From Chrysochromulina parva (taxonomy: Eukaryota; Haptophyta; Prymnesiales; Chrysochromulinaceae), in contig PJAB01001242.1 of the NCBI GenBank assembly GCA_002887195.1, positions 1 through 16,059 on the forward strand: a stretch of 16,059 bases of DNA. The letters are read 5' to 3'. The position numbers and the translations under genes were made by a program. Positions 1 to 6,361 of the stretch are shown piece after piece; the first letter of the stretch is position 1, and every line of letters starts with the position of its first letter. The notes beneath the pieces are model-generated. The model searched no databases. It worked only from the letters and a program-made list of their open reading frames with translations, and was not told the origin of the DNA.

Positions 1-374
1 GACACCACACCGTCGCCGTTCTTGTCGAAGCTCTTGAACATGGCCTCGTCGATATCCGCCTTCTCGCCGCTGCGCTTCTTGAGCCCGAGCGCACGGAACG
101 CGCGCTGAAACTCGTTGAAGCTCAGCAACCCGTCGCCGTCCGTGTCGAACTGAGAGAAGATGTTGCCCAGGTCCCACTTCTGGTACTTCTTTGTCGCTTT
201 GGGAGCTGAGGCGTAGCCGATGCTCTTCGAAGACGTGTAGCCAGAGCCAAGCGGGTAGGCCGAAAAGCCACCCTTGATCGACTTGACGAGGGGATCTGCA
301 TAATGGGAACCTATTATGTCCGATGAGCGGCGATAGTGGCTCGAAGTCGTGGTGAATTCCTGGTTGAAGCTCAT
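1..374 (-). CDS. EF-hand calcium-binding protein (calmodulin/centrin-like), N-terminal 124 residues, runs off the left edge
   Basis: Reading leftwards from the ATG at 374-372, the frame stays open to the window edge (124 codons plus 2 nt), so the C-terminus is missing. Residues 1-65 are a Ser/Tyr/Gly-rich tail with no known fold. EF loop 1 is at residues 77-88 (DTDGDGLLSFNE, all ligand positions present) and is followed by FQRAFRALGL, a helix typical of calmodulin and centrin. A second loop begins at residue 117 (DKNGDGVV) and is cut by the edge. Loop spacing is 40 residues instead of the usual 36, so a 4-residue insert (around KKRSGEK) lies between the hands. This makes it CaM-like but not calmodulin itself. 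An in-frame stop lies upstream at 444-446 with no other ATG between, so 374 is the first start unless an upstream exon exists. The expected role is calcium sensing; the partner is unknown. Confidence 0.85.
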   Translation of the reverse strand, partial: MSFNQEFTTTSSHYRRSSDIIGSHYADPLVKSIKGGFSAYPLGSGYTSSKSIGYASAPKATKKYQKWDLGNIFSQFDTDGDGLLSFNEFQRAFRALGLKKRSGEKADIDEAMFKSFDKNGDGVV

Positions 375-859
375 GTTGTACCTGCCGGAGAGTACGAAAG
401 CAGAGTGCTCAGCGCAAGATAGCTGCCGCAGATCACGGCCTCCTTACTTGAACCAATGGGACGACATGGCGCTCTTAATGGCGCTCTTGTGAGGATGGAA
501 TAGATGGAACTGCGAGACCGTCAGTCACACAACACACGATGCGGCTTTGTGATCGGATTTCGGCGAAATCTGAAACGCGAAACCGAAAAACGGTGAGTAA
601 AATGCACCTTTTCGGCGCATGCGAGGGGGCTCGCCTTCGAGGCGAAAAGCTTGTAACGACGCTGCTTTCGGAGACTTCTTTGCACTCAGACGACGAGTAA
701 AGTACGACTTTCTTCCCTTTTTATCGAACGCACGCACGCCCCTCCTCAATGCCTCCTAAACACCTTATCCTGCGCCCTACCAGGTAGGCGGCCGATTATT
801 TGCCTATTCATTCACACCGTTGAATTATATTCACACACCCTCGTGCGTGGTCCTCCCAT
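375..859. promoter_or_regulatory. Divergent intergenic region between the EF-hand gene (-) and the DUF1499 gene (+)
   Basis: This 485-nt stretch separates two divergent start codons and should hold both promoters and 5' leaders. It is less GC-rich than the flanking genes. Between about 556 and 650 it holds a cluster of TTTCGGCG-like elements: a 15-nt palindrome at 556-570, CGCGAAA at 576-582, TTTTCGGCGC at 609-618 and, on the minus strand, CTTTTCGCC at 641-649. An AT-rich TTGAATTATATT lies at 820-831, close upstream of the DUF1499 start. I see no RNA gene. The 74-codon minus-strand frame at 525-749 shows no recognisable protein features. Confidence 0.5.
556..570. repeat. Perfect 7-bp inverted repeat with 1-nt centre
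   Basis: GATTTCG-G-CGAAATC is a short dyad in the divergent promoter region, a shape typical of a dimeric transcription-factor site. Similar TTTCGGCG/GGCGAAAA motifs recur within the next 80 nt. They resemble, but do not exactly match, E2F-type sites. The function is inferred only. Confidence 0.4.
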
Positions 860-1627
860 ATGAAAGCCTCTCGTGGCACCGTACTTGCGCAGGTTGCGCT
901 CACGTTCACCGCCCCGATGCAGTTATTGCACCTTTCAAGTCTGCCGGCCATCGCCTTCGAAAATCGACTGCCAGTAGACGAGCTCGAGGCCAAGTACAAG
1001 TCTCCGCGCACGCCAGGCCCAAAGCCGTTCGACATTGGCCCCCAGCCTGGTGGACTGCTGAAATCGTGCACGGATGGCAAACCCCATTGTTTCTCGTCAT
1101 CTCCCGAGGTATTTGAAGATAACGATCTCTTCAATGCCGACTACGGGACAACTGAGGGTTGGTTGATACCGCCATTCAAATTCGATAAGCCGGTCACTGA
1201 TGCGCTCGCTGATCTCAAGGCGGTGGTCTCGGAATACCCTCCTGGTCAGCGTGGCATTGATGGCGGCGGCTTCAAGATCATCACGGAGAGCACATCCCAG
1301 GACGGCACTGCCTACATCTATGTGCAATTTGAGAGCCGTCGCCGTGGCTACATTGACGATTTCGAGATGGCGCTGCGCGGCGGGTTGGGCCAGATTCGGA
1401 CCTCATCACGGCTGGGCTACCTCGACTATGGTGTCAACGCAAAACGTGTAAATTACTTCGCGGAGGCGTTGCAGGCGCGAGGGTGGAAGACTACCCCACT
1501 GCTTAGCAAGGGGCACGAGGAGTATTTCTCCCTCAACGGCATTACGGACAAGGACATGAGCGGCAGTGCTATGGTTGTGAAGGCTGACAAGGTGAAGCTG
1601 CCCTCCGGGCCTGCTTCACCCTTCTAG
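860..1627 (+). CDS. DUF1499 family protein with possible organelle-targeting N-terminus
   Basis: This 255-residue protein matches the DUF1499 family from about residue 65 to 207. It has the Cys-containing entry motif CTDGKPHCFSSSP (70-82), the beta-strand and turn AYIYVQFESRRRGYIDDFEM (151-170) and the family signature SRLGYLDYGVNAKRV (183-197). The family is widespread in bacteria and algae and its biochemical role is not established. Residues 1-33 are Ser/Thr-containing and hydrophobic and end in AIAF, which could be a cleavable signal or plastid presequence; a thylakoid-lumen or plastid location is my inference. The ATG at 860 is the first after an in-frame TGA at 821-823. Its Kozak context is weak, so an upstream exon carrying more of a presequence is possible. 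The gene is intronless as read, diverges from the EF-hand gene and converges on the SUZ gene. Confidence 0.85.
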   Translation: MKASRGTVLAQVALTFTAPMQLLHLSSLPAIAFENRLPVDELEAKYKSPRTPGPKPFDIGPQPGGLLKSCTDGKPHCFSSSPEVFEDNDLFNADYGTTEGWLIPPFKFDKPVTDALADLKAVVSEYPPGQRGIDGGGFKIITESTSQDGTAYIYVQFESRRRGYIDDFEMALRGGLGQIRTSSRLGYLDYGVNAKRVNYFAEALQARGWKTTPLLSKGHEEYFSLNGITDKDMSGSAMVVKADKVKLPSGPASPF

Positions 1628-2044
1628 CTTTTGCCCACCAGCACGTCGTCCCTCGACGGCCGGGATCAGAGGTAAGGCCCAGAGGCCGGCCCTCTCGAGG
1701 TAAACGTTTTACGCTTTGTTTTCACAGCGAAGCAACATGGTCAATCCACAATCGGAATCGCTCGAGCGAAACGGGGTACACATCTACATCGTACAAGGTA
1801 CATGGAACATGCACGATACCGCATGCGCGCGATGCATGATGCGATGAGAGCGCGTCCGCGTCAAAGAATCTGTGTGGCACCGCACAACCGGGGGCGTCGC
1901 AGGTCGCACCGCCACGTGGGGCGAGGTCGCTGCCGATCGGATATGAGGGGTGGTTGAATCGCAGGCAGGCCGGTGCGGGTCTCTCCACCGGCTCTCCACA
2001 CTCCAGAGCCTCCTGACGTATCTATCTCTTCACTGGGGGCGGTG
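1628..2044. other. Convergent 3' intergenic region
   Basis: This 417-nt stretch lies between the stops of the DUF1499 gene (+) and the SUZ-domain gene (-) and should contain both 3' UTRs. No AATAAA is visible on either strand. There is a small inverted repeat (AGAGG/CCTCT around 1680-1695) and a patch rich in GCATG/ATGCATG around 1820-1845. I see no further gene. Confidence 0.5.
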
Positions 2045-2383
2045 TCAGCACGACGACACGTCGGGAAGCGAAATCAGCGGGCCAGCTGCGCCACCGCCAT
2101 AGTCCACTGGCACTCCGCCCCGCTGCGACGCGCCTCCGCCACCCTTTTGAGTGCGCTGAGTGCGCGCCCGCTGCGGTCCTTGAATGCGCTGATTGCGGCC
2201 AGTGCCGGTGTCGGCCACAGCCTTGCTGCCGTCACCGTCACCGTCGCCGTCACCGTCACCGCCCTCGCCACCGCCACGACCACGGCCCCCGCCACGGCCC
2301 CGCCACGGCCCCCGCCCGCCACGGCCCCCGCCACGGCCAGGGCCACGCCCACCGCCGCCGCCACCGCCATCGCCGCCGCCATC

Positions 2384-2415
<32 letters not shown>

Positions 2416-5400
2416 CACCATCGCCGCCGCCACCCGCGGCACCCGCGCCTCGTCCGCCCTTACCGCGTGCGCTGCCATTGCCACCGCCGCCTCGGCTTCC
2501 TCCGCCTTGCGGGGCCGGTGCGGCTCGAGGCGGAGCCACCTCTTTGCTCCTGTCGTTCTCATCGTCGTCGTCGTTCTCATCGTCGTCTTCGTTCTCATCC
2601 TCAGATGCCCCGCCACGAAGCAGTCGGCTGTCGTTCTCATCGTCAGACTCAGATGGCCCGCGAAGGGCATCGCTGTCATCATCGGATGCCCCACGGCGCA
2701 GCAGACCGTCCCAGCGTATAGGCTCGTCGTCCGAGGCATCGGACGAATCCAACTCGGGGGCTGCGACAGGGCCGGCTGCGCGAAGCTTCCCTCGGGGGCC
2801 GGGTGCGCGGGCCACACGCGAAGGTCGCGATGCCGATGGCCGCCCAGCGCTGCCGCCAGCAGTGTCGCCATCGCCGCCGTCATCGTCGCCGCCGATGGCA
2901 CCGGCGCTGAATCCATCGCCATCGCCGAGCGGATCTAACAGCTGTGAAGACGCCGTGCCGAGCGGATCTAACAGCTGTGAAGACGCCGTGCTGGCGCGCG
3001 CGCCGTGCTGAGCGCGCGCGCCGGCGCGCTTGCGCCGATCGGCAGCCTCCGCGGAAGCCTCGACCCTGTGTGCGGCACGGTCCTCAGCACGGTCCTCGGC
3101 AGCCCTCGCCTTCGCCTCCGCCGCGCCCCGCGTCGCGGCCTCGCGGCCCGCGGTAGCCTCGGCTTTGGATTCCTTGACCTTGGCGTCCGCGGCTTTACGC
3201 TGCTGACGTTGCATCTCCGCATCAGCAGCCTTCTTGGAAAGAGCTGCGCTGGCGGCTGGATCTGGTGCTTGGCCGTTGGCCGGACGCCCTCCTTTGTCGC
3301 CTTTGCCGCCAACGGCCGGCGTGGGCACGGAGGTGGTCGCGACTGACGGGGTAGCACCCTCGCTAGCCCCGCCCCGCCCACTGCCCTTGGCGCCGCCCCG
3401 GGCGTTCCCCTTGCCTGTCGGAACCTCCTTGTTATTGGCATCGGTAGGGCCGCTGCCGCCGCCGCCGCCGCCCTTGCCGGCCGCGGTGACCGCTGTTGAC
3501 TTTGCGTTGCCGTTTCCGTGTGCGCCGCCCCGCATGCCGCTCGCATCCTTGGTACCGCCGCCCTCCTTGCCGACGCACTCCTTGCCGCCGCCCTCCTTGC
3601 CGCCGCCCTCCTTGCCGCCGCCCCGCCCGGCAACGCCGGCCGTCTGCGCACTGGCTCCTTTGCCGCCGCCGCCCTCCTTGCCTTCTTTGCCGCCGCCGCC
3701 GCCGCCCTTGCCTCCGACTTGACCACCGTCTTTGGCCCCTCGGTCGTCCTTCTCACTGCGGTCCTTCACACTTCGGTCGTCCTTCTCACCCTTCCTGGCG
3801 CTCGTCTTTGCATCTGAATCCGCCGCAGTCCCTAGGATGCGCGCACGCGCAGCAGCATACGCTTTCATCTTCTCTTCATGGCTGAGCTCGGTGAACATGG
3901 CGCCGCCTACCAGGGGCGACGGGCGTGGTACGATCGGCGCCACGCCTGGCCGCACGGCAGTCGTACCCGCACCGCCGGCGCCGCCGGCGCCGCCAGCGCC
4001 GCCAGCGCCGCCGGCGCCGCCACAACTCCCGTCGCCGCCGCTGCTGTCGAGGCATCCGTTCTCGGCGGCTGCCTCACTTCTGGAGTTCTCGCCGACGCGC
4101 TCGGCGCCGCTGCCCGTGGTTGACGCTGCAGCTGGCGCCGCTGCGGCAGGCGCCGCTGCGGCAGGTGCCGCTGCGGCAGGTGCAGGGGCGCGCCGCAGTA
4201 GCAATTTCACCTTTGGCTCTTCCGTTTGCGGCGGTGGCGGCGGTGGCGGCGGTGGCTCGCGGATGAAAGGGCGCACTGCGTCATCCTCGTGTCGCTGCCA
4301 CGCGCTCACCGCAGGCACTGGCGCGGGCGTGAACTCCTCCCCATAGCCCCTGCCATTCTCACGACGCTCATCGTACCGCTCGCGGCCGTCTAAGCGCCCG
4401 CCGTGCTGGCCGTCGTGGTCGCCGTCCCCGCTGTACCGCTCGCCACGCTCGCCGCTGTACCGCTCGCCGCTGTACCGCTCGCCGCTGCTGCGCCATGAAC
4501 CGGCGCCGCCGCTTCGCAGGCGTGCGAGCCGTCTACGCTCCTCCTCGTAACGGGCGTCGTCGTTGAAGTCGTTGTATGTGCTCGGGTCGACGTACCGCCT
4601 GTCATATGGATCGGAGCAAGGGCGTGCCTGCCACCTCGGCGGTGGAGGCGCCCACCTCGGCGTCGCGTCCTCGTCCTCCTCGACATCGCCCCATGCCCCG
4701 GAGTGCGACGGACCGGAGTGGCCGCTACCGCCGCCGCCGCCGCTCGGCGTGTCGGCCCACGCGCTGCGGCCTGCCGTCGCACCAGTGAGAGGGCCGCCGC
4801 GGCACGAGTACGCTGCCGGCCGCCACTTGGTCGTGTCTTTGGTCGCGTCGGTAGCGGTGGCACACGCAGCCCCGAGCGACGTGCAGGGGGACACTCCCAC
4901 CTCTCCGCCTTCGCGATCCTCGAGCTCATGCGGCATCAGCAACCGGGCGCTGCTGTAGCTCGCCGTCGCGTCGTGCCCTGCTGCCCCGTCGTACCCAGCT
5001 GCTTGATCATACCCACCTCCATCGCCGGCGCCGGCAGCAACGCAAGAGGCCGCAGCCGAGAGCGACGGCGGTGCGGGCGCAGGTGGCTCTCCGTGCTGGC
5101 CGGGCCGCAACCCGTTCTCATCGAGACCCATGGCGGCGAGCAGTGCAGCCACCTGCACCGGGATCGCTTTGCTCACCGGCTCGAGGCCCATGAGCGTGTT
5201 CGCTTGCATGATGGCCATCGCCAGTGGCATGGAGTTCGAGAGCTCGAGCTCCTCCTTGATCCTATCCACACGGTCCGAGAGCGAGGCAGACGGCGCGGGC
5301 AAAGCGCTCGGGGCGGCGGGTGCGACGACGGCGGCGTTTGCCGCCCTACCGAAGCTCGCCGGGGCCGCCGCCGGATCAGCGGCGCCGCCGCCCTGACGAA

Positions 5401-5881
5401 CGGCGGCCCTAGTCGTCGACTGCGCCACTGATGAGGACGCTGCGCCAGTCCCTTCGGATGCCGCCGCGGGCGCATCTGCGGCGTCCCTGAAGAGCAAGTC
5501 CTCCTCGGCCTCGGCGGCCGTCTCCTCGGCCGCCGCCCTGGCAACCTCCTCAGCGCGCTTCTTAGCCGCGGCCGCCTTGGCCATCGCCTCTTCGAATTTC
5601 TTGGCAGCCTCACGCTGTGCCTCATTGGCCTCCTCCATGGCAGCGCGTGCGGCCTCCTCCTTCTGGCGCGCGGCGGCCGATGCGTGGCTCGCGGCGGCCA
5701 TAACGGTCGTCTCTTCGCCCACCTGTTTGGCACCGCCCCACACAGGCCCCGAGGAGTCGACGATGGGCATCCCCATGTCGCGCTTGCTGTGCTCCTTGGC
5801 CATTGAGGGCAAATTGACCGGCTTTGGTGCTTTACGGTCCGGGATGTGGTGCGGTATGGTTGGCCGACCGAAGCGGCTCAT
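2045..5881 (-). CDS. Large low-complexity SUZ-domain protein with C-terminal RGG region (probable RNA-binding protein)
   Basis: I chose the ATG at 5881 (MSRFGRPTIPHHIPDRKAP, 1278 residues). The frame stays open 48 codons further, but that part reads Arg-rich, GC-repeat-driven sequence and looks like leader. Visible parts: an Ala/Glu/Lys helical region (about 67-132); a helical motif (about 203-253, RVDRIKEELELSNSMPLAMA onward); a DYDRRY/R-rich stretch; a bipartite SUZ-like domain at about 555-685, with KVKLLLRR at the start, a long Ala/Pro and Gly/Ala insert, then SHEEKMKAYAAARARILG; Lys/Gly repeats; acidic Ser/Asp/Glu stretches (about 1045-1115); and an RGG/RG-rich segment (about 1177-1203). 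SUZ and RGG elements bind RNA in known families, so a role in RNP granules or mRNA control is inferred. No R3H domain is seen. Short DNA repeats are abundant. It diverges from the armadillo gene. Confidence 0.65.
2231..2420 (-). repeat. Low-complexity coding repeats: DG repeat and RGG/poly-Gly tract
   Basis: On the coding (minus) strand this stretch encodes poly-Gly/Asp, an RGG/RG-rich segment with motifs such as GPGRGGGRGGRGPWRGRGGG, and then a GD/DG dipeptide run. At DNA level these are CCGCCG and CCGTCA-type short tandem repeats. RGG boxes in other proteins bind RNA and promote condensation. Confidence 0.7.
2924..2989. repeat. Perfect 33-bp tandem duplication inside the SUZ-domain gene
   Basis: Two identical 33-nt units (2924-2956 and 2957-2989) sit head to tail. 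On the minus strand they encode two copies of an 11-residue unit containing SSQLLDPLG. Because 33 is a multiple of three, the frame is kept. No substitution separates the copies, so the duplication is recent or being homogenised. Confidence 0.95.
3560..3720 (-). repeat. GGGKE-type coding repeat
   Basis: Imperfect 15-nt units (plus-strand form CTCCTTGCCGCCGCC) encode repeated KEGGG blocks in the SUZ-domain protein, extending into poly-Gly/Lys. This is a basic, flexible linker with no fold expected. Confidence 0.75.
3829..4215 (-). other. SUZ-like domain split by an Ala/Gly-rich insert
   Basis: On the minus strand the segment starts with KVKLLLRR, similar to the basic-hydrophobic start of SUZ domains. 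It ends with SHEEKMKAYAAARARILG, which closely fits the conserved SUZ end (E-E-x-x-x-x-Y-x-x-A-R-x-R-I-x-G). The known domain is about 55-80 residues; here about 130 residues are spanned because AAAAP and GGA repeats are inserted, encoded by 15-nt and 9-nt DNA repeats around 4133-4182 and 3972-4022. The assignment is from recalled family pattern, not a search. Confidence 0.6.
4427..4485 (-). repeat. GERYS coding repeat
   Basis: Imperfect 15-nt units (CCGCTGTACCGCTCG on the plus strand) encode repeated SGERY blocks in the SUZ-domain protein. Tyr/Arg/Gly-rich repeats of this kind are common in phase-separating RNA-binding proteins. Confidence 0.75.
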
Positions 5882-6158
5882 GATCTCTCGAGCGGGGAAT
5901 TCGGGGAGTCCTACCCGCGCGCGATGCAGGCGACGCGCGCACGTACGCGCGCGTGTGCGCGCTTGTAGGCAAACAATTGCGAGGCCCGATTTCACAGCCA
6001 AAGGTCGGGCGTTCGAGGAGGACAAGTGAGCGAAGCGTGGAATTTCTGGCAGGAGCGTGAAGTCCGTTGCTTTTTACGTGTTAGTGTGTTGTGAATAAAG
6101 ACCGTGAAGCACGCCGCCGCCGCAGCGTCCGCACCCGGGACCGCACCCACCCATTGCA
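5882..6158. promoter_or_regulatory. Divergent promoter region between the SUZ-domain gene (-) and the armadillo gene (+)
   Basis: This 277-nt region separates the two chosen start codons. It holds a 30-nt perfectly alternating purine-pyrimidine tract at 5933-5962 and a T-rich patch near 6070. No clear TATA box is seen. An AATAAA at 6094-6099 lies too close upstream of a start codon to be a convincing polyadenylation signal. If the upstream ATG at 6025 were used, part of this would encode a 48-residue Arg-rich extension of the minus-strand gene. Confidence 0.5.
5933..5962. other. 30-nt alternating purine-pyrimidine tract (Z-DNA-prone)
   Basis: From A5933 to C5962 every step alternates purine and pyrimidine, mostly CG with some CA/TG. 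Such tracts can adopt Z-form under negative supercoiling. It sits between two divergent genes, where such supercoiling is expected during transcription. Confidence 0.7.
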
Positions 6159-6328
6159 ATGGGAGACGTCAATATTGACCCTTTCGCGGCCTTCGGAGCC
6201 CCACGGACGACCGCACCGCCACCCGCGACAGCGCCGCCTTCAAACGTGCCGATGGGTTCGATGCGCCAGCAGCAGATGGCCCAGCCGCAGCTCGCAATGC
6301 CCGGCGCCTTCCCTGCGACGCAGATGCC

Positions 6329-6361
<33 letters not shown>

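Noticed and set aside
860..1116. Overlapping frames at 820-1116 (+) and 808-1134 (-)
   Set aside because: They are shadows of the DUF1499 gene, which has a clear family signature in its own frame.
2074..3011. Open frames of 270-320 codons on both strands (plus 1973-2938 and 2193-3011, minus 2074-2922)
   Set aside because: They overlap the SUZ-domain gene in other frames and are poly-Ala, poly-Pro/Ser or Arg shadows of its short repeats.
5882..6025. 48-codon N-terminal extension of the SUZ-domain gene
   Set aside because: Its Arg/Ala composition comes from an alternating GC tract and it resembles leader sequence. MSRFGRPTIPHH at 5881 is a better start, though the extension cannot be excluded.
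6094..6099. AATAAA as a polyadenylation signal
   Set aside because: It lies 60 nt upstream of a plus-strand start in a divergent region, where no plus-strand gene ends.
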